The notes: a model not told the origin generated them from the sequence alone. Numbered from the stretch's first letter, positions 1 through 12,150 are shown. The stretch: DNA of 64,000 bases from Argopecten irradians (GCF_041381155.1 NC_091134.1:63294902-63358901); one strand, 5' to 3'. Translations and numbers: made by a program.

Positions 1-246
1 TTATCTCCAGTAGCGGTTATCAAATTTAATTTGACCGGTTCTACATTGGAGTTCTTTATACCCAATTTTTGGAAGCAGTTATTGCTTAGAATGGTTACAG
101 TTGCACCTGTATCCACTAGTAGCGGAAGTGCAAAGTCTTTGATTTGTGCACAAACAAACAAACCGGTGTGATCATCATTATTTATGCTGCTCACAACAAT
201 ATCTGTGGGTCTCTCCACCTCTTCTACTGAATTCCGACCCTCGAAG

Positions 247-1701
247 TCAGTATCTAGTAGTTTCCCTGAATCGGAGGTGACTGAAAGTTACCACCATTAG
301 ACTGGGAAATGTGGGAGGGGTTGTGAAGTTTGACCTTTGTGTGACATTTGACCTTGACCTCTGTGTTTGGTTCCAATTTGAACCAGTACTTGTGCCATAG
401 TCATGTGTGTCAAATCTGGAACTTTTCCTATTTTGGGAATCAAATCTTTGGTTACCAACATTTGGAACTCTATTTTGATTTGTGTTTTGGGTAAATTGAC
501 CATTTTGTGTTTGTTTTCCATAATATGGATTAAACACTTGGTTGTTACCATTTCCATTCCCATTCCACCTATTCCTAGGTTTAGGATTTTGTCCATTTGG
601 AGTGAAACCTGAGTTTCTTTGATCTACCAAATTTTTGGTAGTTTTGTGTAGGGCTTGTATGGACTTATTTAATGTCGCAATATCAATGCCCTCTTGATCT
701 GCCATTTTAGCAGGATATAGCATTTGGGTGTGGCACACAGTGCGATCTTCCTCAGAGATCATGTGTATTGCCTTACTCCTTTGCTTATCAGCTAACCTAT
801 GAGCCTCGAGCCTGATGGCATGCGTTTCGGCTTCATTAAGGTTCTTTGGTCTCAGTTCCCTGATCCGTAACCGGGTATCAGAGTCTGGTATAGCATCGAT
901 AAAGTAATCCAATGCTAGGATATTTATCATTGATGCATCAGCCATAGGGTATGCTTGGCGAGTCATTTTTCGGATAGACTGAGCCATCTCAGAGAGTGTC
1001 TCATCTTTTCCTTTAACTCTTGTTTGGAGTCTAGCTCTGTAGATTTCAGAGCGTTCCAATGACCCAAACCTTACATTAAGTAACCTAACTAGTGTATCAA
1101 AATCTCGGGTCTCCTTAGCATTGAGCTCTGTGAGGATGGCTCTCGCACTTCCACTTAGGCTCCCAGCTAGATAGAGAGATTTTGTGTTGTAGTCCCACCC
1201 ATTTATTTGTGCTACTATTTCAAATTGGGACAGATATTCTTCTAGATTTTCTCCACCAGAATATTGTTGAGGTTTTAAACTCTGTCTTGTATTGTGTGCA
1301 GTGTTTCTTGTGTTCAAATGAGGTGATCCACGACTATTGTCATTTATGTCAGCCACTGGTGAACTACAAACATTAGCACTCTGGTGTTCATGAGAAGGAT
1401 TTCTTTCCCTATGACTATGATTAATTCTATACTCTAAAGATTCTACATGTTCATGTATACTATTAATTTCTTGTCTAAGCTCTCTATTGAGTTCCCATAA
1501 ATTCCTTCTATTGTCTTCTCTAAAACTATCAAACTGTTTGTTTATATTCTCCATCAGAATATTAGCTAAATCTTTGCTATTTTGTGTATTTTCAGAACTT
1601 TGAACCATTTCTGGAGAAGCTCTATTATCAACCTCTTCATTCTCGGTATCCAGACCATTATTCCTAATCCGGAATGTTACTTCAGAATCTGAATCGGACA
1701 T
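247..1701 (-). CDS. Gag polyprotein of the edge Ty3/gypsy element
   Basis: Open frame of 484 residues. The first 90 residues are acidic and coiled-coil-like. Residues about 145-300 match the retrotransposon gag (capsid) domain, with the block YLSQFEIVAQINGW, then LAGSLSGSARAIL and a helical region ending in LRPKNLNEAETHAIRLEAH. The C-terminal 130 residues are rich in Asn, Gln and Arg, as in nucleic-acid-binding Gag tails; no CCHC knuckle is obvious. Gag forms the particle shell of the element. The start lies about 140 bases inside the LTR, as is usual. The protease follows in another frame toward the left edge. Confidence 0.85.
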   Translation of the reverse strand: MSDSDSEVTFRIRNNGLDTENEEVDNRASPEMVQSSENTQNSKDLANILMENINKQFDSFREDNRRNLWELNRELRQEINSIHEHVESLEYRINHSHRERNPSHEHQSANVCSSPVADINDNSRGSPHLNTRNTAHNTRQSLKPQQYSGGENLEEYLSQFEIVAQINGWDYNTKSLYLAGSLSGSARAILTELNAKETRDFDTLVRLLNVRFGSLERSEIYRARLQTRVKGKDETLSEMAQSIRKMTRQAYPMADASMINILALDYFIDAIPDSDTRLRIRELRPKNLNEAETHAIRLEAHRLADKQRSKAIHMISEEDRTVCHTQMLYPAKMADQEGIDIATLNKSIQALHKTTKNLVDQRNSGFTPNGQNPKPRNRWNGNGNGNNQVFNPYYGKQTQNGQFTQNTNQNRVPNVGNQRFDSQNRKSSRFDTHDYGTSTGSNWNQTQRSRSNVTQRSNFTTPPTFPSLMVVTFSHLRFRETTRY

Positions 1702-1825
1702 CTCTACAGATTTTTATGATTTCAGTAAAGATTAACTCAATATCTCAGATTCAAATTTTGTGATTTTTTTATATACCAATTTTAATGTTCTTTTCATGGA
1801 TCCACTAGACACTGGAACTCAGTTT

Positions 1826-1843
1826 ATCCCACTTCTGACACCA
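1826..1843 (-). other. Primer-binding site, tRNA-Leu type
   Basis: Minus-strand TGGTGTCAGAAGTGGGAT is complementary to the 3' end of a eukaryotic leucine tRNA including CCA. It sits just inside the LTR, where reverse transcription of the element is primed. Confidence 0.8.
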
Positions 1844-1844
1844 A

Positions 1845-2570
1845 TGTAACTTTTCGAGTCGGGTTGCGTATTTCAGCAATCACCAAGTAAAAGTAATATA
1901 TAAGGGATTCGGTTCCAGCCTAGCACTACTCCATAAAAGAACAAAGTCAGGAATAAAAATCAACTTATGATTTATTATAATCACAAATCATCAAAGTACA
2001 GGTACTGGATACATCGAGATTTACAAAGGTTATACAAATATTCTACACTAAACACTGATCTATATCCTTGAATACATTATTGGAATATGGAACATTTCCA
2101 TAGATGGAGGTGCTTCCATCTATACTGGTATAATGCTCCGAATATGGAGAAATAAATACCTACTATATAAAAGCTATTATAATAAACATTAATTATTAGA
2201 TAAGAATATGTAATGAGTCTATAGACAGAGGTGCTTCCGTCTACAAATAGTGTTTCCGAATACGGAGACGTTTCCCCGTTTTCGCCAACGGACAACACTC
2301 ATATTCTGAGAGCTTTGTAACTTAACTCTATAAGAGTTATTCCCCTTGGAACGTTAAGTTCCCTTTACGGAGAAGATCTCAAACATCTTGAACCACTATT
2401 AGGTCATTGGTTTGAGGAGACTCAAGGCTTTCCAAAGTTTAGGGCCAGAAGAGGCGACCACTCGTTTGGGAGCTCAAATGAGTTCTGACTTTCCGTCCGA
2501 TTTCACCCCTTTTTATAGCCTGCGCTGGTGATCATCCGACGAGTCCGAGCCAATCAAAACGCTTGTTACA
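1845..2570 (-). repeat. 5' long terminal repeat of the edge Ty3/gypsy element
   Basis: The 726-bp block is bounded by a perfect 6-bp inverted repeat, TGTAAC at 1845 and GTTACA ending at 2570, the usual TG...CA ends. On the minus strand a TATA box (TATAAAAAGG) lies at about 2509-2518 and an AATAAA-type poly(A) signal at about 1968-1975, in the order expected for U3, R and U5. The primer-binding site abuts the inner edge with a one-base gap. Confidence 0.8.
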
Positions 2571-3761
2571 TAGCGCGTGCGGAATCCGCGAAATCCAACC
2601 ATAACAAATGGCGAAATACACGGAAAGCAGGCTGTCGTTTACAGAGACGTGATTTGGCTAGAATACGACGTTTTATGACATACTAATCTTGCAGCATGGT
2701 TCAGGTGACTTCCATGAACATAACAGAACATATTTATACATGTTTCCTGATAAAAATATATGTACTTTGTGTCATTTTCGTTATCTGTCGAATCTTAATA
2801 CTTTACTCTAACGTTAACGCTACAGATTCAAATCGTCAGATAGTTCGACAGTTATTCGTCGCACAAGTAATTATAATAATACAACATACATTCTATTAAT
2901 CATGTCAATATCAATAATGAATATAATTACGACTCTCTGTCTTTTAATCACGTATATCACATTGAGTGAAGCTGAGTTTATAACCATTCTCAGATCGGGG
3001 CTAGGCCTCCTTTGTTCTGATAGGAAAATTGACGATGTCATGAATTTACATTCCTGTGTATAATATTCGCCGTTACGGATCGTAACAGTTGAAATTCGAA
3101 AATAAATACTAAAATTATCGAGCGGAAACCATAGTTTTATCTGTTTTGACGACTTTAAAGTCCCGTAATTCTTGCAAATATTGAAGGATTTTGACCATTA
3201 TAAAACTCATCCGAGATCACATTAATATATAAAACAATACATAAAATTTGGTTGGAATCGGACAATAGATACTTAGTTATCGCACGGAAACCGTTTCCCG
3301 GACGCCGACGACACCGACGCCGACATAGTGATACCTAAGTGTACGCAAGGGCGACACAAAAATGGATCCAGACGGTTATTTACTCTGACATCTGGTGGTT
3401 CGTAACATACATTGTTTTAGGCTGTGCACAAAATGTGGTAACCCAATCTTTTGTATTAGGTAAAAGTAGTTAGTCAGTTTTACCTATTGTAATTGCAAAG
3501 TTGACTCTGACTGTTACCTGGTCTACATTAGTGTATTATATAGCTGTTTATTGTCCTCCGTTGCTCCATCTGTTGGTGACATTTATACAGGGCTGACTTA
3601 AAATCGTAGACACTGAGCGTATGCACGTATTTCCTATTATTTTGACGAGTTAATGTTTAAGTGCATGTGGTTACCGTAATAAATATTTGTTAAATGGGCT
3701 ACTTAGACATGTGGCAACTTTTATTATTTCTATAAGTCATTGAGTATATATTTGTTCTCAC

Positions 3762-4065
3762 CTTCATTCAACATAAGTTTGATTTCTGTTTCTTTTTGGT
3801 CAACGTAGGTACCAAGTCTAGGATTAACTGTTTTCAGTCTTTTTGTAAAGAATCCATAGTTACCCAAGAATATTTTCTTGTAATTGTGAAGTGCTAAAAA
3901 TAGCTCGGGTATCGTATTAATAGCATGTAAGTCCTTCCGCGAAAGTGGGGCGTCATTAAATAGATTTTTTATTCTATTGAATTCGTCAGACAAGATTTGA
4001 GTATCTAGATAATCTGTCATCTGGTTTTCGATCCAATTAGCTTCCTCTTTCACTTCTGTTTCCAT
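3762..4065 (-). CDS. Orphan death-effector-domain exon (duplicate)
   Basis: First coding exon, 101 codons plus one base, starting METEVKEEANW and ending at a donor GTGAGAA in phase 1. It differs from the exon at 52878-53181 by one residue (Glu for Val near residue 29). Residues about 28-95 fit a DED: hydrophobic spacing as in caspase-8 and FADD, with NLFNDAPLSRKDL, then PELFLALHNYKKI and a C-terminal basic helix. The RxDL motif typical of many DEDs is not present (NPRLGTY instead). An acceptor-like CAG about 26 bases before the ATG suggests an untranslated leader exon. No linker or protease exons follow before the LTR element at 2570, so within the window it is an isolated exon and may be non-functional. 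Confidence 0.65.
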
Positions 4066-5562
4066 TTTGACTGTAGTTTCTCAAAACCTGAAAACAATTG
4101 TTTGGAAATGATGGTAAATCAATCGACACCTAGATCACAGACTCGTTGGTAACGCTAAAAGTAAACGTGCTGGTTATAGGGTAAGGTTAAATCCGGACTT
4201 AGTTGACTCTTCTACTCTAGAGCTGGTGTAACATTGGAAGCACACTTTATTTAGTATCTGCTGGTCGGAGGAAAATTTTAGTTAACGTTCATCTCAAGCT
4301 ATTTCGACCATCCGAGTATCATCATATTCGTGTCAACTTTCCAATAATTATTTTGATTTAGGGCATTATATCTTGTGCAGTAGAAGGTGTAGGTAAAATA
4401 TTGCGTAAGATAAGTTAAAAAAAATTAAACAAATTCAGCTTTGTTTCCAAAATTCGTTGGTTAAGATGACTTCATATTCATGCCATTTATTTATTTAATT
4501 TATTTACCAGATAAGATAGCCAATGAGTTGTAACCACAATGCCGAATATTTCCGGGCAGACACTGCAAAGTATTACTCCCAATATTGACTTTGTGAGAAG
4601 TTAACCATTCCACTTTTTAATGAAGTCAAAGTGGAGCTAACCCTCTATTACTAACACGTTTAGACCTTTTTCATAAAACCTCACATGCAATGAACACTCA
4701 TTAAAGATCGTATATAGGATCTTAAATGAGTTTTCATTGCATATAAGGTTTTGTGAAAAGAGTCTTAGAAGGTTTTATTTTTAAAATTCCAATTTCATAA
4801 AATCTCATATGAAAAGAACAAAACTATAAGATATTTTTATCACATAACTAAAACAAGCTACATTTAGAAGTCACGTCATTGTTTGTTGACGACAAGTCAT
4901 GACGTTACATTGGATTTCTAGTCAATTTCCAGCACAACAGATTACACTATTAACACATGCAAAAATATTACTTAATCGTTACTGGATACCAGAGGGATTT
5001 TTGTACACACTGTCTGAATTCCGTCTTTGCCCCATATATATACTAATATATCTAAGCACAAAACACAGATGAACAATAAAATGACACTTTTCTATCGCTC
5101 GCGCTTTCAGGATTTCCCCTTGTTCAGGCGATGTTTTAATGTCTAAGAGACTAATTTGTGACGTAAAATATGATTGAACAATAAAGAAGGGGGAGATAAT
5201 AACGTTATACAATGGATTTAGTGCCGGTTTAAAAACAATCCCTTAGTTGTAAACTAAGAGATTGTGCAAAACTTTTAAAATCGATACTATTTTTTTTTTG
5301 TATTTTTTTTTTTTTGTATTTTTTTTTTCAAATTTTATAACACATTTGACATGAAAAACAGAGACACTTTCATTTTCCATATATACAATGTACATACACA
5401 CGCCTTATATTATCAAACATATATATATAGAGAGAGACGGAAAACAAAACATCAGAAAAGAAAAAAGGAGAGGAAATTTAAGTGAGAGAGAGAGAGAGAG
5501 AGATGATTTTATATTGTTAATATTTCAGGGTAAAGGAGTATGAATAAAAAGTTAAAGTTTAG

Positions 5563-5753
5563 CTATTTTCCAATCTTTCTCAAAAATAAATTATTGCTCT
5601 TTCTCCTTTTTCTCCTATGAAGACATCTCATTCTATAAATAAACTGTTTTATAACTAGCAGAAATTCCTTGTCAGCTTTGATGGAAATGGAGCTGGAGGA
5701 ATGAAACTAAAAGGAATGAATAAAACTTCCGTGAGTAGAGCTTTGAAATGATC
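5563..5753 (-). mobile_element. LINE 3' tail inside the duplication
   Basis: Minus-strand translation gives the C-terminal tail of a LINE ORF2 (ends FLRKIGK then stop), identical in content to 54719-54934. A 36-bp stretch present in the right copy is missing here. The LINE is cut at the duplication end. Confidence 0.6.
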
Positions 5754-6219
5754 ACTGTGTTTTGACCAATCTTTACAGGTGTAGAATATAGCCACGCCTC
5801 GTGCTCGCAATTTTCACATGTTTCTATTCAATGTCGGAGCAAACATTGTAGCACACACAATACAAAATGCAAAGTCATGTGCGATTTGATTGACAGCTGG
5901 CGATCCGTCAATTACAAATAAGTACAAATGTGTAAGCAATTCTGTATAAATGATTTTTTTTCAATGAATTTTACAGTCATTTCTGTTTTTAAGTATCTAT
6001 GTTATATATAATAATAATTACAGTGTGTAATTGCGGTTGAGTAAGACACAAAACAGAAAAATTGATAGCTACATGTAGCTAACATAACTCTACACACATA
6101 CACGTCATAAAATGCTGTTTTTATGACGTAAACAGACAACATATTTTTACCTTGTAACATTGTGTGAATGAATCTTACAAATGTATACAAGAATTTATAT
6201 ATACTCTTTCTCAGCTTAC

Positions 6220-6787
6220 TTGAATAGAAAAATCCTGCTCCTGACATCATTTCTGGCGACTGTTGAAGTCGTGCTGGCCAGTTTCGGAAAGTCCCTCGTC
6301 GTTTTAACTCATCCGCATAGTCTGGATACTTAAGAACTCTTTTGTTATTTTGCCCACTGTTTCCTATAGCGCTGGCTGATGTCTGACTAGAATTTGATGT
6401 ATTTGCCGTTGCTCCTTGTCCATTAGCAGAATTTGTATTTCTAGAATTATACCCATTTTGAGAGTTTGTATCCAGAGAATTATTACCAATTGGAGAGTTT
6501 GTATTTTGTGGAACATTAAGATTTGGAGAGTTTGTATTTTGTTGGATATTCACACTAGGTGAGTTTGTATTCCTAGTAACATTCTGTTCTTTGCAACTTC
6601 TTTCAAAACTGTTATGTTTTTCATCTTGTAAAAAATCTTTAGAGTTGTCTCCCCTCCCATCATATCCTGTTGCTGCAGCTGATGACATACCCCCTAGCAT
6701 GGTGCCTACAGCGGTCTCAAAATGATCTGTATCAAGTTCACCACTTTCTAGACTTTCAAAGGGGGTAGATGTAACAGAGTCATTCAT
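6220..6787 (-). CDS. BIR-domain (inhibitor-of-apoptosis-like) gene, first coding exon
   Basis: The exon gives 189 residues and ends at donor GTAAGC in phase 1. Residues about 1-60 are acidic and Ser-rich. Residues about 75-135 hold an Asn-rich imperfect repeat built on NTNSP. Residues about 150-189 are the first half of a BIR domain: YADELKRRGTFRNWP, then PEMMSGAGFFYS, where the family has R..TF..WP....P..MA.AGFFY. The split right after GFFY is where the zinc-binding half (CxxC...H...C) should start in the next exon. That exon is not seen between 6219 and the duplication at 5753, nor down to the LTR element, so the gene is either broken here or has a very long intron. An acceptor (TTTTACAG) lies 16 bases before the ATG and a donor-like CTGAG|GTAAGA ends at 7364, suggesting a 5' untranslated exon. 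IAPs bind caspases or act as E3 ligases; here the call rests on half a domain. Confidence 0.75.
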
Positions 6788-7035
6788 TGTGATAATTTAG
6801 CCTCTGTAAAATAAGGAATTGAATCCAATACATGTATATGAGTCATTGTAAATCTCAGAAATGTTCCAAATCCAACATAAAGAAAATTGAAAAACGGATA
6901 ACTTTAATTCAGAAATTTTGAAAATAGTTATTGAAGATAACGAAAACAATGTTGGTAATTATTGATAAGCTCCCAATTAGTTACTATGACAACCAAAAGA
7001 TCACGTCAAGGTCAAATGTCCATGGTGTTACCATG

Positions 7036-7110
7036 CTTAAAGATGCTGCACCGCTGACAAAGAGTATTTCATTTAATATCAAAAGCATATTTAGCATATA
7101 AATACATACT
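7036..7110. repeat. Dispersed repeat, copy 1
   Basis: The motif GATGCTGCACCGCTGACAAA with its AT-rich tail recurs at 58277-58345 (GATGCTCCACCGCTGACAAA). It is a short dispersed repeat of unknown class. Confidence 0.5.
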
Positions 7111-7399
7111 AATAAAATTAGCAGACAGACAGACAGACGGATGTAGCGACGGATGACTGACCACAGAAGAAAAAAAAAATGAATAGCCCACCATTTGATG
7201 ATGGTGACCTAAAAATACCAGCAAGTTAAAAAAGAATGAAAATCAAAATAAATAATCACGCACAGCATATCATCTTGACCTGGTGACTTTTAGTTATTAT
7301 GTGACTTCTTTCACTTTAGTAACGTTTGTGCTCGAAGAAAACACGAAAGAGATAAAATCTTACCTCAGTTTTGAACACAACAACCTTCGCTTCTGATAA

Positions 7400-10300
7400 A
7401 TAATCATCTCATTTGATTATGTTATATTTTAACTCATATTATTAAAATACTTCATTAGATAAGTGTAGTGACATTTTGCATGTGATTTCTTATTCATTTC
7501 AGGTGACATATGATTTCAGTTCACCACTGAAAGACTTAATAGATAATATCATGCATGATTTAGTATACTGTATTTACTATTTTCCATATCAAGAGCACCT
7601 CCTCTAATAAGGGTGCGCCTACGAATTATGCTGAAAAAACAACAACTAATTTTATACATTTTTGGTGGCAGATTGTGACGACTTGTCAGGTGCTAATAAA
7701 ATACTGTTTCACTTCCATTTGATGCTTAATATCATCTTGTATAAGAACTGAATATATTGCATTGGACAACTTAGGATATTTTTGCCGAGTGTTTAAACAT
7801 GTCACTTGAATATCAGAGTCACAGTGTCCACTAAAGACAAACCGAGACAGTCAATTTAGTCAGTTACACATATATACATTACCTGATCAACCAACATATC
7901 AAGAAATCTTCATACTAACTATGATAATGTTGTTATACTTTATATATACCTAAATCAATGGATATATAAAATGACTATGCAACTTTGATAAATTATATTG
8001 GTACATGCATGTATATATAGGGCTTACATGTAAGAAACCAAAACAGTGTGTGCATGACCAGTAGATAACAATGAAATTCTTACAACCCATCCTATAAATG
8101 ATATACACATATAAATACACAAATGGAATTCTGAAAATTATTTTAGACCATAATGACATAAGTGCTATTCTTATATGGTTATATTTATAGGTGCTGTGAA
8201 ATCTTACTTATATCTATTTTTAGCAACTGTAAATGGGATGGAGCATCAACACCAAGGATTCCATGCAAAACTTTTATTTCGTTTACATGTTTCGGATGGC
8301 TAGGCCAACCGTCATCATATCTATTTTTAGACAAGGATGTCCGTTTAAAAAAAAATTTGTAATAAAATGAGGAAACAAACTTGTGCATTTTCCAATTACG
8401 CATGATTTAGCCTCCTTATGATAATTAAAGTCAGAAACACATATTGGTTTCTGGAAAAGGTTTAATATGAATTATCATAAAAATAACAGGAGGTAAGAAA
8501 ATGTGTAACTAATTTAAGTTTATTTAACCTTTAATTGGTACTTTGTCTAGTCTAATACTCAACAATTAAACTTAATAATTGCAATCTAACAAGTTACGAC
8601 ACACGACGCAATGTTAAAAAGTTTCTCGTCGTGTTAACCTCTAACATTGTTCGAGTCTCTGATATCGTCACGTTTATTTACATACATTATCTTATATATA
8701 TATCATCATTAGTAACGAGGCCCTGTGCTCCAGTGACAACTTCGATATTCTTATAAATGCATAATTAATACTTGTATATACAACTCGTATTGAAAAATAA
8801 CGTCACAGAACAATATTCAGTAAAGTTATAAGCATGTGAATGTTCAAATTAATAGAGGCGGGTAAAAATCTTACTTACTTTCGTCGCTCGAAGAAACGTC
8901 TAGAACGCCACATTAGCGTCATCTGGTTATAAATATAACACGGTTTTCCAAATTCTATAAATAGGATATCGTTACTATTTAGAGAAAATGTTTGGAAATT
9001 CCCTTTCTAATATTAGAGTAAAGCATGTTCAGTATAATACATAGAGAATAAATGGCCAGTGCACAGTCTAGGACCTTGAGCTATTAAGCTACATGAAGGT
9101 CACATACAGACTAAGTACAAGGACATATAAACATAACCAAATTAATTTTTTCATAAAATGTTTAACTATGTATGTATGGAATATAGTTTTCTAAACGGCA
9201 AGGTGCGCGAAATAGTTTTAATCCTGTCAAATGTATAATACGTATACATTTGCTACATGGAAACCTGCGTTGCAAAGCATTGGAAAAATGAGAAATCGTC
9301 CATAGACGTTAAAAATCGGCATTAGAAATTACATTTTATTGTGTCGACCCATTGAGGAACCTGTAATTGCTGGCTTAAGAAATCCACAATGTATTCAGCA
9401 TCACTCACTATATGTTTTGCCAGCTAGTTATTACCTCATTCCAATCTAACCCCTCCCCCCGGGAAACGGGTGTACATGTTTACCCAGGCTCTACAACAAG
9501 CATGTACATGTATCTAATTAGAATGGAATGTGTTTCAAACTCATGAACCTATATGATTTTTAAACGGTAAAGTATTTATTTGTCTTAACAAACTTCCATA
9601 GAAACAATTCTCAAATCACATATCATATAAAGATACTGCCCCCATTCTCATAAGGCTGTGCAAACATAGGAGGCAACGATTCTGCCCTCTGGCCATCTAT
9701 CGATGGTCACCTTGAGGCACCTGTATGCTTGACAAATTATAATTATTGGACCATGACGCAATATACGGTCAAGATAACTTGCGGGGTTGGGATCATAAAC
9801 ATATTGTGTGTACCGGTAATTAAGAATCAAAACAAGCTGAATTGGGTACTTGTAGGTAGACTAGCCACCAATTAGTGGAGGACGTCATATAGTTTGAAGT
9901 GGATTTAATTCTGCATGATTGTTTTAAAGACGTGCAGTTTTTAATAAAGAATATGTAATTAAGCTGTTACGTACAATGCTTTTAGAACTTAAAATAGCAA
10001 GAAAAATATTATAAAAGTGTATATATTTTAATTAAAGACGATCCACAAGGGTATCGCTAGACAACTGATTGATAGGCACCAAATCTTTTTATTTAAAAGC
10101 TATGTATTACCAGGTATATGATTGTATTACTGATAGCTTGTTATAAAAGAAAAAGTGTCTCAAAAGCACATTAGGACTGGTTTTTGCTGCAATTCAAAGT
10201 TGTTTTTGACTTGTGAAAATGCTTGTATTTACTATTTCATGTAAATGATATATATATATCTAATGCAATTTACCCATAAAAAAATACTTTTGAAAACGTA

Positions 10301-10550
10301 ATATAGACAATTTAAGATATGAAAAGGAAACTACTGATATAAAATTAAATAGACATATACTTAAAAAAAAATTAATCTGAAAAGGTTTTATTCATGTATA
10401 CTAAAAAAATATCGTATTATATAGTTATGTATACTGTACATTAAATTGTAGATGTTGTAATTAAAAAAAATAAACACTTAAAAATTATAATTATGTATCA
10501 TTTCAAATTGAAGAACTTATTCTTCCCCGATCCCTAACTGTAACACATCA
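7400..10550. other. AT-rich intergenic stretch
   Basis: I see no convincing exon, repeat array or transposon here. Short open frames are AT-biased and lack splice context. A small ORF at 8185-8403 on the minus strand was considered and not accepted. Confidence 0.4.
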
Positions 10551-10620
10551 CCTTGTCTGTCTAGGTCGGAATGTACCTGGACACCATGTCCACCTGAAGT
10601 GGACACCATGTTCACACGTA

Positions 10621-10800
10621 TTGCACTCAGTGTCTACCTGTAGTCTAAATCTTGTGCACTCCGTGTCTACCTGTAGTCTAAATCTTGTGCACTCTGTGTC
10701 TACCTGTAGTCTAAACGTAGTGCACTCTGTGTCTACCTGTAGTCTAAACGTAGTGCACTCCGTGTCTACCTGTAGTCTAAACCTCGTGCACTCCGTGTGC
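10621..10800. repeat. 33-bp tandem repeat, about 5.5 copies
   Basis: The core GTGTCTACCTGTAGTCTAAA recurs every 33 bases. Because 33 is a multiple of three, both strands stay open across it: an 11-residue repeat TECTRFRLQVD on minus and HSVSTCSLNLV on plus. Neither frame has other coding signs, so the ORFs are probably by-products. Confidence 0.85.
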
Positions 10801-10872
10801 ACAAGGGTGTAACCTTTAGTCTACTACCAACTGTATAACACTGCATACGATGTACGGGTATCCATATATATT

Positions 10873-10909
10873 TCTTCTTCTTCTTCTTCTTCTTCTTCTT
10901 CTTCTTCTT
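10873..10909. repeat. (CTT)n microsatellite
   Basis: About 12 CTT triplets in a row. Confidence 0.9.
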
Positions 10910-11635
10910 GCCATTTTTATTATAACAAGTGATAATTTGGTAATCATGATATTAGATGAGCAGCACAGTATCAGTAAGAAATAAAAATAATCTTCATAAC
11001 GATATTCAAACAATGAAAATTCCATTTCATATCGGTAGTCAGACCATTTTCCAGTAGTTCTTGGGAGGGTCGACAACTAATTCCAGTGGGGGTATCAAAG
11101 AGATTGACTTGATAGAAAATGTCTTTTAAATGTTGTTTATTGTGTCTGATTTCACAAAGTGTTGAATTAATGGATATTTAATAATCAAATTACCGTGTAT
11201 GGACATATATTTACTTAATATAATTTTTATATCTAGACTACATTTAAATCGTCTTTATTTCCATATATCAAAAATGGCGAAATATGGACCCCCTACGGCA
11301 AAATGGTACATGTACCTGAAATCGGGAGGTATTTTAACCCTATTCATACAAAAAACTATAGTATTCATACTTTTGTAAGTAATTAAATTTTGTAAGAATA
11401 TGAAGAACCTTTCATTTAGACTGTTAATTTTATCTTTTATACAAACATTAAAAAAATCTACCCTTGGAAAAACAAGTAAAAAACGGTGAAATATTGACAC
11501 CCGCTCAATCTCATCGATCGACGCCCTGTGCACTGACCATGTTTTCTTTAAATCCTGCAAAATTGCAAACCATACATGCATGATGTATGGATATGATTTA
11601 TATATTTAGCAATAATTAATTTCTATTTGTTTTAA

Positions 11636-12150
11636 TACTAAATCCAACTCTCAGATTGTCAGATTCGTTTTCTTCATATACTATGAAGAAAAAAATCGGG
11701 GAATGGCGCGAAAATCCGACGTGATCATGACGTCACAACAGAGACGTCGACGTTGCGTATTGATTTAGATGCTTAAATGTTACATATATTAACATATTTA
11801 TATAATATATACGTGTTCAACAAACATGTCAGACTTTCAAAACAAATTTTATGGATCGGTCGATGGAATCGGAGCACGTGCACCGTTAGCGCCGAATATG
11901 GCAAAAAAAAAAAAAAAAATTAAGAGCATGTAGTATGAAGAAAAAGAATTTGCCAATGAGAAAGTAAGGGTTTAGTATGAAAACCAATGATTAATTTTTA
12001 TTTTTATTCATAATAAATCCGACTTTCTGATTGGCAGACACTTTTTCTCTCCATATACTATAAAGAAAATAATCCGAGAATGGCGCGAAAACCCGACGTT
12101 ATCATGACGTCATAATAGAAATATCGATGTTGCGTATTGATTAAGAGATT
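11636..12150. repeat. Two tandem-related copies of a CRE-bearing dispersed repeat
   Basis: Blocks at about 11636-11770 and 11998-12150 share a 110-130-bp sequence with the landmarks TATACTATGAAGAAAA, GAATGGCGCGAAAA, CCGACGT and TCATGACGTCA, and end in TTGCGTATTGATT. The piece between them (GTGTTCAACAAACATGTC at about 11812) has a relative at about 37150-37170, so parts of it are dispersed. Confidence 0.65.

Larger units (their letters stand above)
1..2570 (-). mobile_element. Ty3/gypsy LTR retrotransposon, 5' part, cut by window edge
   Basis: Fossil or young LTR element read on the minus strand. Parts in order: 5' LTR (1845-2570), primer-binding site (1826-1843), gag (247-1701) and the start of pol, where a retropepsin signature (LLVDTGATVTILS) is seen at about 80-125. 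The rest of pol and the 3' LTR lie beyond the left edge. The visible part looks whole. Age cannot be judged without the second LTR. Family call rests on the gag fold, the protease and the tRNA-primed layout. Confidence 0.9.
3088..5753. repeat. Segmental duplication, left copy (partner 52204-54934)
   Basis: This 2.67-kb block is nearly identical base for base to 52204-54934, with a few substitutions, small indels and a shorter (GA)n run. It carries one DED exon, about 1.1 kb upstream of that exon, an ORF-like AT-rich stretch and the last 190 bp of a LINE. At the right end homology stops inside the LINE, and the LINE goes on only in the other copy, so this copy looks derived. The left end stops abruptly at GTTGAAATTCG. 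A haplotype duplication in the assembly is the alternative, but the two copies have different flanks. Confidence 0.9.

Noticed and set aside
8185-8403. Minus-strand 72-codon ORF with a non-AT-like stretch (RYDDGWPSHPKHVNEIKVLH)
   Set aside because: Composition is more protein-like than its neighbours, but there is no homology I recognise, no clear splice context and no neighbouring exon.
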